From assembly GCF_000310205.1 (NCBI RefSeq), contig NZ_AMXE01000007.1, positions 1-64,000 of the forward strand: 64,000 nt of DNA. Reading direction: 5' to 3'. The notes under the pieces are model-generated. The model was not told the DNA's origin. It worked only from the letters and a program-made list of their open reading frames with translations, and did not search any database. This DNA is from Thauera linaloolentis 47Lol = DSM 12138 (GTDB lineage Bacteria > Pseudomonadota > Gammaproteobacteria > Burkholderiales > Rhodocyclaceae). The position numbers and the translations under genes were made by a program. Below, piece after piece: positions 36,529 to 44,446 of this stretch. Numbering within the stretch: the stretch's first letter is position 1; every line of letters starts with the position of its first letter.

Positions 36529-37296
36529 TCAGTCCAAGCTGCTGCGCAGCTGCTCGATGTCGGGGATGTGGATGGTGCGGCCTTCGACCTCGATCAGGCC
36601 GGCGCTGGTGAGTTCGTGCAGGATGCGCGAGAAGTGTTCCTGCGTCAGGTTCAGGCGCGAGGCGATGGTGCCCTTGCTGGTGGGCAGGCGGATCGAGACG
36701 CGGCCGGTGCCGACGCTTTCCCCGCTCATCTCCTCTTCGCGCAGCAGGTAGCCGATGATGCGCTCGCGCCCGGAGCGCAGCGAGTAGCTTTCGACATCGC
36801 CCATCAGCCGGTGCAGGCGCTGGGCGAGGCCGGCGATGATCTTGTGGCAGAAGCGCGGGTCGCCGTTCATTTCCTCGAAGAAGACCTGCTTGCCGATGTG
36901 CAGCAGCGTGCTGTCGGTCAGCGCCTGCGCCATCACCACGTAGGGCTTGTCCATGAACATCACCGCCTCGCCGAAGCTCTGGCCGGGGCGCAGGATGTCG
37001 ACCACCTTTTCGTTGCCTTCGGACGAGGTGAAGGCGAGCTTGATCTGGCCGGACAGGATCAGGTGGAAGCCGCTGCAGGCGTCGCCGCGGTGGAACAGGA
37101 TCTCGCCCTTGGGTGCCTTGATCTCGCGCACGCCGCGCGCAAAGCGTGCGATATCGCCCAGCCCCAGGCCCTGGAACAGCGAGGCGTGGCGCAGCAGGCG
37201 GCACAGGCGTTCGACTTCGGGTGTCAGGGAGAGGGCGTCGGCGGGCGGGCTTGCGTCGCGCAGTGCCTCCTGGCACGGGATGTCGCAATGATTCAT
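36529..37296 (-). CDS. dnr: Dnr-type CRP/FNR-family regulator of denitrification
   Basis: The 255-aa protein has a cyclic-nucleotide-binding-like sensor (about 35-150), a dimer helix and a C-terminal helix-turn-helix with TQEHFSRILHEL; E-x-x-S-R is the FNR/Dnr recognition motif for TTGAT sites. FNR's N-terminal Cys spacing is not conserved, which argues for a Dnr/NnrR (NO-responding) type rather than an oxygen sensor. It is the last gene of the nor accessory operon, 17 bp after norD, so it is probably self-regulated. Confidence 0.86.
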   Translation of the reverse strand: MNHCDIPCQEALRDASPPADALSLTPEVERLCRLLRHASLFQGLGLGDIARFARGVREIKAPKGEILFHRGDACSGFHLILSGQIKLAFTSSEGNEKVVDILRPGQSFGEAVMFMDKPYVVMAQALTDSTLLHIGKQVFFEEMNGDPRFCHKIIAGLAQRLHRLMGDVESYSLRSGRERIIGYLLREEEMSGESVGTGRVSIRLPTSKGTIASRLNLTQEHFSRILHELTSAGLIEVEGRTIHIPDIEQLRSSLD

Positions 37297-37313
37297 GGCG
37301 TGGTTCTCATGCG

Positions 37314-39251
37314 TCAGCGGGTCAGTTGGGCGTAGAACATCGGCAGACGGGCGGGAAGCTCGTCGGGCTCGCGGATCACCGCGTAGCCGCCGGGGCCGAA
37401 CAGATGGGGCAGGTAGCTGGCGCCCTCGCGGTCGATGGTGACGCAGAAGGGCACGATGCCGCGGCCGCGCGCTTCGATGACGGCGACGCGGGTGTCCTCG
37501 ATGCCGTAGCGGCCGTCGTACAGGTCGAGGTCGTTGGGTTTGCCGTCGGACAGGATCAGCAGCACGCGGCGGGCCGCGGCCTGTTTTTCGAGCACGCTGG
37601 TGGCATGGCGGATCGCGGCGCCCAGCCGGGTGTAGTAGCCCGGCTTGATCGCCATGATGCGGCCGCGCGCGGCGTCGTCGAAGCGCTGCGAGAAATCCTT
37701 CAGGCGGTGGAAGCGCACGTTGCTGCGCTTGACCGACGAGAAGCCGCACAGCGCGAAGCCGTCGCCGGTGGCGGACAAGGCCTCGCCGAACAGCAGCAGC
37801 GAATCGCGGATGACGTCGATGACGCGGGCCTCGGACGAGATCCAGGCATCGGTGGACAGCGACAGGTCGGCCAGTGCCAGGCAGGCGAGATCGCGCTCGC
37901 GCTTTTCCAGCGACAGGTAGAGCTGATCGGACGGGTGCTGGCCGATGGCGCGGTCGGTGGCGGCGCGCACGACGGCATCCAGGTCGAGTTCGCTGCCGTC
38001 GATGCGGCCCTTGAGCCAGCGCCGGCCGGGCTGCAGCGCGGCGAACTGGCGGTGCAGATGGCGCGCGGTGCGGCGCAGGTGGGCCGGCAGCGGCGTGGGC
38101 GCGGCGCGCGGGTCGTGCGGCGAGGCGGTGAATTCCTGCAGGCGGACGTGGTCCTCGCGCAGCAGTTGCTTGCGGTAGTCCCACTCCGGCAGCGGGATGC
38201 CGCCGCCGAGCACGACGTCGTCCTCGGCGGCGGACGGCAGGTCGAGGTCGAAGCGCACCTTGGAGGCGACGCGCTCCTCGTCGCGCGACAGCGCAAGCTG
38301 TTCGAGGTTGGCGGCAGCGTCGGCGGCGTTGTCGTCGGGGTCGTCGTCGGTGCTGCGCTTGACCTTCAGAAACTCGGCCACCGACAGCAGGCTTTCGGCG
38401 CGGAAGATCATCAACAGGCCGTGTTTTTCCTGCGGCTGGTCGACGCGTTCGACACGGTGGGCCTGGCGTTCGGTTTCGCGCTCGTCGCGCTTGTTCTGCG
38501 CGTTGGCGCTGGCTTCGGCGCCGCGCCCGCCGCGCGCGGTGGCGGCGTCGCCCGGCAGCAGGTCGCCCAGCCACAGCAGCACCGGCTGATGTGGCATGCC
38601 CTTGGGGGGCAGCGGCGGCAGCGCGGCGACGCTGCCGGGTTGCCGCAGCGCCTGGCGGACGAGATTCTCGCGCTCGGCTTCGACCGGGGGCAGGCGGGCC
38701 GGATCGGGGCGCTGCTTCAGCACCGCGGCCACGAGGCGGTCGTAGCGCGACTGCAGGCCGGGCCAGCGCAGCAGGGCGCGCAGCGTGGCGAGCTGGTTTA
38801 GGCGCAGCTCCAGCGTCGCGGCGTCGGCGCTGGCGCCTTCGGGCAGGGGGGCGAGGCGTGCCTGGGCCTGGGCCAGTGCGGTTTCATCCTCGACGCCGGC
38901 CGGCGCGCCCTGCGCCGCGGCGAGGGCGGCCAGCCACAGGTAGAGGTCGCGGTTCAGGCTGCGCTCGGGCAGTGCGTCCAGCTCCATCGGCAGGCGCAGC
39001 GTGGTGCTGTCCATGCGGGCGCGGGCGAGGCGTTCGTCGCTGCCGGCGATGCGCGACAGCAGGCTGCGGCGCGCGCCGTGCACGTCGGCGGTGGCCGCCG
39101 CCACGCGCAGGCCGGGGTCGCCGCCGAGGGCGCGGAAGAACACACCCGTCATGCGTTCGATGTCCTTCAGCCTGACCGCGGCCTGGGGAAAGTGGCCGCC
39201 CGCGGCGCGGGTGATGAAGCGATGCCAGAGTTTGCCGACGGTTTCTTCCAT
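37314..39251 (-). CDS. norD: NorD, NO reductase activation protein with vWA domain
   Basis: The 645-aa protein has a C-terminal von Willebrand A domain with a MIDAS-like DLSLSTDAW and later LILSDGKPNDLDLYDG. The long N-terminal helical part matches NorD. NorD works with the AAA+ protein NorQ to activate the NorCB complex, probably by inserting the non-heme iron. It ends 17 bp before dnr. Confidence 0.92.
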   Translation of the reverse strand: MEETVGKLWHRFITRAAGGHFPQAAVRLKDIERMTGVFFRALGGDPGLRVAAATADVHGARRSLLSRIAGSDERLARARMDSTTLRLPMELDALPERSLNRDLYLWLAALAAAQGAPAGVEDETALAQAQARLAPLPEGASADAATLELRLNQLATLRALLRWPGLQSRYDRLVAAVLKQRPDPARLPPVEAERENLVRQALRQPGSVAALPPLPPKGMPHQPVLLWLGDLLPGDAATARGGRGAEASANAQNKRDERETERQAHRVERVDQPQEKHGLLMIFRAESLLSVAEFLKVKRSTDDDPDDNAADAAANLEQLALSRDEERVASKVRFDLDLPSAAEDDVVLGGGIPLPEWDYRKQLLREDHVRLQEFTASPHDPRAAPTPLPAHLRRTARHLHRQFAALQPGRRWLKGRIDGSELDLDAVVRAATDRAIGQHPSDQLYLSLEKRERDLACLALADLSLSTDAWISSEARVIDVIRDSLLLFGEALSATGDGFALCGFSSVKRSNVRFHRLKDFSQRFDDAARGRIMAIKPGYYTRLGAAIRHATSVLEKQAAARRVLLILSDGKPNDLDLYDGRYGIEDTRVAVIEARGRGIVPFCVTIDREGASYLPHLFGPGGYAVIREPDELPARLPMFYAQLTR

Positions 39252-39285
39252 GATTCAGCGCTCCTTCGCGCGGGCAACGGTCGGC

Positions 39286-39693
39286 TCAGCCATCTTCGCG
39301 CGGTCCGAAGATCGGATAGCGCCAGGGGCGGCCATTGACCGCGCGCGACAGGCCGAGCACGCCGAGCAGGATCAGCCCGGAATGGACGAAGGTGAAGTAC
39401 AGCACGCCGACCACCCACGACCACGGGTTGTCGAAGCCGCCGAGCACGAAGATGGCGGCGCTCAGGCTGACCAGCAGCGTGCCGCCCCAGATGCAGGTCC
39501 ACCCGGTCTGGCGCAGGTGGTTGCGCACCAGCGGATCGGGGTGGTCGTGGTGTTTCGCCCACAGCACCATCAGCACCAGGAAGGCGAGCCCCGGCGCCAG
39601 CATCAGGTTGATCAGGAACAGGGCCTCGGCGGCGACCGCAAGACGCGGGCCGGGCATGACGTGACGCAGGGGGTCGGGGCGTTCGATCGACAT
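39286..39693 (-). CDS. Small membrane protein in the nor accessory operon
   Basis: The 135-aa protein has 3 to 4 hydrophobic segments (ALFLINLMLAPGLAFLVLMV; TCIWGGTLLVSLSAAIFVLG; VGVLYFTFVHSGLILLGVLG) and a Trp/His-rich loop. It lies between norQ and norD with short gaps (15 and 34 bp), so it belongs to the operon. It loosely resembles DUF4870-like small membrane proteins. The role is unknown. Confidence 0.75.
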   Translation of the reverse strand: MSIERPDPLRHVMPGPRLAVAAEALFLINLMLAPGLAFLVLMVLWAKHHDHPDPLVRNHLRQTGWTCIWGGTLLVSLSAAIFVLGGFDNPWSWVVGVLYFTFVHSGLILLGVLGLSRAVNGRPWRYPIFGPREDG

Positions 39694-39708
39694 GGCCGGC
39701 CGTCCCTT

Positions 39709-40521
39709 TCAGCGGCCGAAAGTGGCCGACACGACTTCCATCAGCGCCTCGGCGACTTCGGCGTCGTCGGTCAGGCTTTCGACGATGCCGACGCGGCAGG
39801 CCGCCACCGGGTCCATGCCGTCCTTGATCAGCAGCGCGGCATAGATCAGCAGGCGGGTGCTGGCGGCTTCTTCCAGGTCGCGGTCCTTCAGCGCGCGCAG
39901 CGCGCCGGCGATTGTCACCAGGCGGCGGGCGAGGTCGGGTGGGCAGGCGGTTTCACCGATCAGGATGGCTTCTTCCTGTTCGGCGCGCGGGAAATCGAAG
40001 CGCACGCTGACGAAGCGCTGGCGGGTCGAGGGCTTCATGCCCTTCAGCAGGTTCTGGTAGCCGGGGTTGTAGGACACCACCAGCATGAAGCTGGGTGGCG
40101 CTTCCAGCAGTTCGCCGGTGCGGTCGATGGGCAGGATGCGGCGGTCGTCGGCCAGCGGGTGAAGCACCACCGTGGTGTCCTTGCGCGCCTCGACCACTTC
40201 GTCCAGGTAGCAGATGCCGCCCTCGCGCACGGCGCGGGTCAGCGGGCCGTCGCACCACACCGTCCTGCCGTCGCCGATCAGGTGGCGGCCGACGAGGTCG
40301 GCGGCGGTGAGGTCGTCGTGGCAGGCCACGGTATGCAGCGGCAGGCCCAGGCGGGCGGCCATGTGCGCGACGAAGCGCGTCTTGCCGCAGCCGGTCGGCC
40401 CCTTGATCAGCAGCGGCAGGCGGTTTTTCCAGGCGTGCTCGAACACCGCGACCTCGTCGCCCGCGGCCTGGTAGAAAGGGATGTCGAGCTTCGCTGCGCC
40501 CGTGAGGTTTTCCATTTTCAT
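39709..40521 (-). CDS. norQ: NorQ AAA+ ATPase
   Basis: The 270-aa protein has Walker A GPTGCGKTRFV (about 41-51), Walker B-like GGICYLDEVVEA and an arginine finger region STRQRFVSVRFDF, all matching the NorQ/CbbQ family. It partners with NorD to activate NO reductase. ATG overlaps the norF stop as ATGA. Confidence 0.95.
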   Translation of the reverse strand: MKMENLTGAAKLDIPFYQAAGDEVAVFEHAWKNRLPLLIKGPTGCGKTRFVAHMAARLGLPLHTVACHDDLTAADLVGRHLIGDGRTVWCDGPLTRAVREGGICYLDEVVEARKDTTVVLHPLADDRRILPIDRTGELLEAPPSFMLVVSYNPGYQNLLKGMKPSTRQRFVSVRFDFPRAEQEEAILIGETACPPDLARRLVTIAGALRALKDRDLEEAASTRLLIYAALLIKDGMDPVAACRVGIVESLTDDAEVAEALMEVVSATFGR

Positions 40522-40799
40522 TGCGGCAGTCCTTTGATGTATGCGATGGCGATGACCGCCCACACGAGGATCATCCAGCCCAGCGTCAGCGCGCGCCACA
40601 GCAGCGGTGCGTGGCGCAGGGCCATGAAGTCGAGGATGATGACCGCGCCCTTCCAGAACGATATCGCGGCCAGGATGGCGATCGCGCCCTTGCCGGTGGC
40701 GCCCGTCGCGCCCATGCCCCAGGTCAGCAGCGTGGCGACGATCAGCGTCGCCCACAACAGGGTGGCACGGCGCGGTGTGCCATGTACGTCGGAACTCAT
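40518..40799 (-). CDS. norF: NorF-like small membrane protein (subunit IV type)
   Basis: The 93-aa protein has three hydrophobic segments and the FWKGAVIILDFMALRHAP motif of the prokaryotic cytochrome oxidase subunit IV/NorF group. Its position between norE and norQ, overlapping norQ by 4 bp, supports NorF. It probably helps NO reductase assembly or activity. Confidence 0.85.
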   Translation of the reverse strand: MSSDVHGTPRRATLLWATLIVATLLTWGMGATGATGKGAIAILAAISFWKGAVIILDFMALRHAPLLWRALTLGWMILVWAVIAIAYIKGLPQ

Positions 40800-40809
40800 C
40801 TTCGCCCCC

Positions 40810-41418
40810 TCAGTGGATGACATAGACCAGCGGGAACAGGATCAGCCACACCAGATCCACCATGTGCCAGTAGGCGGCGCCGGTTTCGATGCCGTTCATG
40901 TCGCCCGGCCGGTAGCGGCCCGCGCGCGCGCCGTTCCACATCGCGACCAGGATCACCATGCCGAGGATGACGTGCATGAAATGGAAGAAGGTCAGCGACA
41001 GGTAGAACATGTGGAAGGGGCTGCTCGACAGGCTGATGTTGTGCTCGAAGGCAGCCGCGTACTCGAACATCTTGACCACCAGGAAGCCCGCGCCGCAGGC
41101 GATCGCGGCCAGCAGCCAGTGCGCGCAGGCCTGCGACCGGCTGTGCTCGGCGGCCTGCACCGCGCGCACGACGAAGTAGCTGGCGGTCAGCAGCAGCACG
41201 GTGTTGAGCGCGCCCGCATTGCGGTTCAGCGCCGCCTGCTCGGCGTCGAAGAGCTCGATGTTGTTGGCGCGGGTGAAGGCGTAGGCGGCGAAGAACACGC
41301 CAAAAGCCAGCAGTTCGGCGAGGATGAAGAACCAGATCGCCAAGTCGCCCGCCAGCCGTGGGCCGGAAGCCTGTTCGAGCGGAGCCGCCGTGACGGTGGG
41401 GAGAGTGTTCTGTTCCAT
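40810..41418 (-). CDS. norE: NorE, cytochrome c oxidase subunit III-like protein
   Basis: The 202-aa, 5-helix protein has FFILAELLAFGVFFAAYAF near the start and SLTFFHFMHVILGM and AAYWHMVDLVWLILFP later, the subunit III pattern seen in NorE. It opens the norE-F-Q-orf-D-dnr operon, 36 bp downstream of a Dnr-like box. No clear ribosome site precedes the ATG, which is unusual in this window. Confidence 0.9.
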   Translation of the reverse strand: MEQNTLPTVTAAPLEQASGPRLAGDLAIWFFILAELLAFGVFFAAYAFTRANNIELFDAEQAALNRNAGALNTVLLLTASYFVVRAVQAAEHSRSQACAHWLLAAIACGAGFLVVKMFEYAAAFEHNISLSSSPFHMFYLSLTFFHFMHVILGMVILVAMWNGARAGRYRPGDMNGIETGAAYWHMVDLVWLILFPLVYVIH

Positions 41419-41453
41419 GCGCCGCAGTCTAGGCAGGGGCGCATGGAATTAAC

Positions 41454-41467
41454 TTGATCGTGGTTAA
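41454..41467 (-). promoter_or_regulatory. FNR/Dnr-like box of the norE operon
   Basis: On the minus strand this reads TTAAC-CACG-ATCAA, with one perfect and one partly matching half-site. A TAGACT (41431-41426) is placed as a plausible -10, which would put the transcription start almost at the norE ATG. Confidence 0.6.
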
Positions 41468-41537
41468 CTGAAAGGCGCCGCCGCGCCCTGGGGCGGAATG
41501 GATGGCGTGCGCGATGTGGCGGAACGCGCGGCGGCGC

Positions 41538-42608
41538 CTACGCTTCCCGTGCTTGCGCCAGGCGTTCGAGCCAGTGCCGCGTCACATCCACCATGCGGCT
41601 GGCAAACCCCCATTCATTGTCGAACCACACCACCAGGTTGGCCAGCCGCGCGCCCACCATGCGCGTCTGGCCGCCGTCGACGATCGCCGAATGCGGGTCG
41701 TGGTTGAAGTCGATCGATGCGTGGGGGTCGTCGGACCACGCCAGCAGCCCGCGCCAGGCGCCCTCGGCGGCGGAGCGCAGCAGGGCGTTGATCCGCGCCG
41801 CGTCGGCGCCGCCGGAGAACTGCAGCACCATGTCGATGGCCGACACGTTATGCGTCGGCACGCGGATGGCCTTGGCCTGCACCTTGCCGGCGAGCTCCGG
41901 CAGCAGGCGCTCGACGCCGCGCGCCAGGCCGGTCGATACCGGGATGATCGACTGCATCGCCGAGCGCGTGCGGCGCAGATCGGCGTGATGGTAGCCGTCG
42001 ATCAGCGGCTGGTCGTTCATCGCCGAATGCAAGGTGGTGAGCAGCACGTTTTCCAGGCCGAGCTCGCGGTGCAGCAGGGCCAGCACCGGCACCACGGCAT
42101 TGGTGGTGCAGGACGCGTTCGACACCAGCCGCGCGCCGGCCCGCAGGCTGGCGTCGTTGATGCCGTGCACGATGGTGGCGTCGACGTCCTCGGCGCTGTT
42201 GCCGGGCTGCGACAGCAGCAGGCGCGGGCAGCCTGCCCGCAGGAAACGTTCGAGTTCGGCGCGGCTGCCGTACTGGCCCGAGCATTCGACCACCAAGTCT
42301 ATGCCGTGGGCGGCCCAGTCGACCGCCTCCGGCGTGCTGGCATGCGAGATCGCGATGGCCTGGCCGTCGATCAGCAGATGGCCGTCGCCAGCCTCGACCT
42401 TGCCGGGAAAGCGCCCGTGGGTGGAGTCGAAGCGCGTCAGGTAGGCGATGCTCGCCAGGTCCGCCGGCTCGTTGATCGCCGCCACCCGGAAGCGTTCCGC
42501 CAATCCCGCCTCGTGCAGGGCGCGCAGGTAACAGCGCCCGATACGGCCGTAGCCGTTGATGGCGATGCGTTGCGGGTGGGACAGGACGGGAGGCTGGGTG
42601 CGTGACAC
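41538..42608 (-). CDS. epd: Erythrose-4-phosphate / glyceraldehyde-3-phosphate dehydrogenase family enzyme
   Basis: The 356-aa protein has an N-terminal NAD-binding motif INGYGRIGRCYLRAL, the catalytic Cys in SNASCTTNAVVP (about 160), and the C-terminal VVWFDNEWGFASRMVD. The sequence around the N-terminal domain (NEPADLASIAYLTRFDSTHG) is of the E4PDH/GapB-like branch, so it may feed pyridoxal phosphate synthesis. Plain GAPDH activity cannot be excluded. It is a single gene, unrelated to its nor neighbour. Confidence 0.78.
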   Translation of the reverse strand: MSRTQPPVLSHPQRIAINGYGRIGRCYLRALHEAGLAERFRVAAINEPADLASIAYLTRFDSTHGRFPGKVEAGDGHLLIDGQAIAISHASTPEAVDWAAHGIDLVVECSGQYGSRAELERFLRAGCPRLLLSQPGNSAEDVDATIVHGINDASLRAGARLVSNASCTTNAVVPVLALLHRELGLENVLLTTLHSAMNDQPLIDGYHHADLRRTRSAMQSIIPVSTGLARGVERLLPELAGKVQAKAIRVPTHNVSAIDMVLQFSGGADAARINALLRSAAEGAWRGLLAWSDDPHASIDFNHDPHSAIVDGGQTRMVGARLANLVVWFDNEWGFASRMVDVTRHWLERLAQAREA

Positions 42609-42726
42609 GGTGGTTTCCGGTTGGGTGGATGGAGAAGCGGGATTCTACTGGCTGATGGCCGTGTCGCCGGTATCCGTGCAGCGGAAGGCGCTGTGTGCGC
42701 ATGCGATCCGGCCGACAATCCGGTCG

Positions 42727-42765
42727 AATAAGAAGGATTCTCGTTTCTGTCCATATAATGGACAG
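42727..42765 (+). promoter_or_regulatory. Fur box and adjacent dyad over the -10 of the iron cluster
   Basis: AATAAGAAGGATTCTCGTT (42727-42745) matches a common Fur-box form at about 16 of 19 positions. Directly next to it CTGTCCAT-ATA-ATGGACAG (42747-42765) is a perfect 8-bp dyad that contains the likely -10 TATAAT (42754-42759). Iron control is well supported. The dyad suggests a second regulator. Confidence 0.65.
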
Positions 42766-42806
42766 CTCTGTCGAAAATGACTGCTGCTCGCCTCAACGGG
42801 GAAACC

Positions 42807-43823
42807 ATGAAGGACCGGATCGCAAGCCTGAACAACAAAACCCTGGCCGGCAGGGGCCGCATGGCGGGGCCCCGGCTGTGGGCCTGCCTGTTCGGGTGGG
42901 TGCTGATGCTCAATGTGCTGCCGGCGCTGGCGCAGCCGAATCTGGCGCAACGGACCGGCACCACCATTGCCGACACCGGCGTCGCCGGCTATCGCTTCGA
43001 AACCATCACCCTGGACCCGGCAGCCAACGGGCGGGGCTATCGCTTGCGGGTGGCGCTGCCGGACAGCCCCGCGCCGCCGGGCGGCCACCCGGCGGTCTGG
43101 CTGCTCGACGGCAACGCGGCGCTGATGGATATCGGCGAGGAGACGCTGGCGCGTCTGGCGCGGCGGACCCCGGCGCCGGTGATCGTGTTCGTCGCCCATG
43201 ACAACGATCTGCGCATCGATGGCGATGCGCGCGCCCATGACTACACGCCGCGCCGCACCGGAGGCGAAGACGCCCAGCGCGACCCGCTGGCGGCGCATCG
43301 CCGCAACGGCGGCGCCGATGCCTTTCTCGGCCTGCTGACCGGGCAGGCGAGATCGGCCGTCGCGGAGCGGGCCGCGCTGGACCCGGCGCGGCAGGCCCTG
43401 TGGGGGCATTCGTATGGCGGCGTATTCGTTTTGCACGTGTTGTTCACCCGGCCCGCCGCGTTCTCCGATTACGCGGCGATTGACCCCTCGCTGTGGTGGG
43501 GCGACGGCCATGTCCTGCGCGAGGAGGCGGCCGCGGCCGCCGCCCCCGGTCCGCCGCCGCGATTGTGGTTGTGGCTCGGCGACTCTGACGCCGGGCGTGC
43601 TGGTCCGGGCGGGCCGTCCGTGCAGCCAGCCGGCGCCGCCCGCGAGGCGATGCAGCAGGCGCGCCGCAGCGTGCCGCCCGATGCCGCGGAAAGAATGGCC
43701 GAGCGCCTGCGCGCGCGCGGCATGGAGGTGGCGCTGGCGGAGCTGCCCGGGGTGTCCCACGGGCAGACCCTGGGCGCATCGCTGCCGCTGTTTCTCGACG
43801 CGCTCTTTCCCGAGGGGCGCTGA
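42807..43823 (+). CDS. Siderophore esterase-like alpha/beta hydrolase
   Basis: The 338-aa secreted protein has a signal peptide after a basic start (about 1-43 ending ALAQ) and an alpha/beta-hydrolase core of the Fes/IroE type: VWLLDGNAAL, the nucleophile elbow GHSYGGVFVLHVLF and a later LPGVSHGQTLG with a candidate His. Family members cleave ester siderophores such as enterobactin-type compounds. An alternative start lies 10 codons upstream. It is first in an iron-regulated four-gene cluster. Confidence 0.83.
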   Translation: MKDRIASLNNKTLAGRGRMAGPRLWACLFGWVLMLNVLPALAQPNLAQRTGTTIADTGVAGYRFETITLDPAANGRGYRLRVALPDSPAPPGGHPAVWLLDGNAALMDIGEETLARLARRTPAPVIVFVAHDNDLRIDGDARAHDYTPRRTGGEDAQRDPLAAHRRNGGADAFLGLLTGQARSAVAERAALDPARQALWGHSYGGVFVLHVLFTRPAAFSDYAAIDPSLWWGDGHVLREEAAAAAAPGPPPRLWLWLGDSDAGRAGPGGPSVQPAGAAREAMQQARRSVPPDAAERMAERLRARGMEVALAELPGVSHGQTLGASLPLFLDALFPEGR

Positions 43824-43850
43824 GGCGCGTTGCTGGACGAGGACGATACG

Positions 43851-44129
43851 ATGAACGAATGGATGGTCTTTTTTTCGGCGCTGTCCGGCGTGGCCGGCGC
43901 GTGGCTGCTCTACCTCGCGTCGCCACGGCAGCAGTGGCTGGCCCATCGCTCTTCGCCGCGCGTATCTGCCGGGGTCGGAACGGCCTTGCTGCTGCTGTCC
44001 CTGGCGCTGCTGCTGTCGATGATGGGCGCGACCGAGGCGGTGGCGAGCTGGATGGTGCTGGTGATGCTGGTCTGGACGCTGGCCCCGTTCCTCGGCGCGT
44101 GGCGGGCAGGACGGAGGACGCTCTCATGA
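43851..44129 (+). CDS. DUF3325-like small membrane protein
   Basis: The 92-aa protein has three hydrophobic segments with YLASPRQQWLAHR in the first loop, the look of DUF3325 proteins found beside TonB-dependent siderophore receptors and PepSY proteins. It overlaps the next gene by 4 bp (ATGA). It has no known biochemical role. Confidence 0.65.
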   Translation: MNEWMVFFSALSGVAGAWLLYLASPRQQWLAHRSSPRVSAGVGTALLLLSLALLLSMMGATEAVASWMVLVMLVWTLAPFLGAWRAGRRTLS

Positions 44130-44443
44130 GCGGGAAGGGGGCCATGCCGGCTGCGCGGCGCCTCGAGAGCCGCCATTGGTTCGGCAAGAGCTGTGCCGGC
44201 GCGCTGCTGGGCTTCGGCTTGGCCGTCGCCCTGTCCGGCCTGTTCGCCTGGCTCAGCCCGGGCGGCGTCGAAGGCAATGGCGGCAAGACGCAGTTCAACA
44301 TGTGGCTGATCTCGCCGATCTGGGCGGGCGTGCTGTGTTTCGTGTTTCTGTTCCGCGACAGCCTGCGCGCGTGGCTGTGGCTGGGGGCGGCGAACCTGGC
44401 CGCTTTCGGCCTGTTGGGCGCGATCCGCCTGGTCATGGGTTAG
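44126..44443 (+). CDS. Small membrane protein of the iron-uptake cluster
   Basis: The 105-aa protein has three hydrophobic segments (CAGALLGFGLAVALSGLFAW; PIWAGVLCFVFLF; LGAANLAAFGLLGAIRLVM). It is in the position usually held by DUF3649-type iron uptake proteins, between the DUF3325-like gene and the PepSY gene, with overlap on one side and a 3-bp gap on the other. The function is inferred from context only. Confidence 0.65.
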   Translation: MSGKGAMPAARRLESRHWFGKSCAGALLGFGLAVALSGLFAWLSPGGVEGNGGKTQFNMWLISPIWAGVLCFVFLFRDSLRAWLWLGAANLAAFGLLGAIRLVMG

Positions 44444-44446
44444 GCA

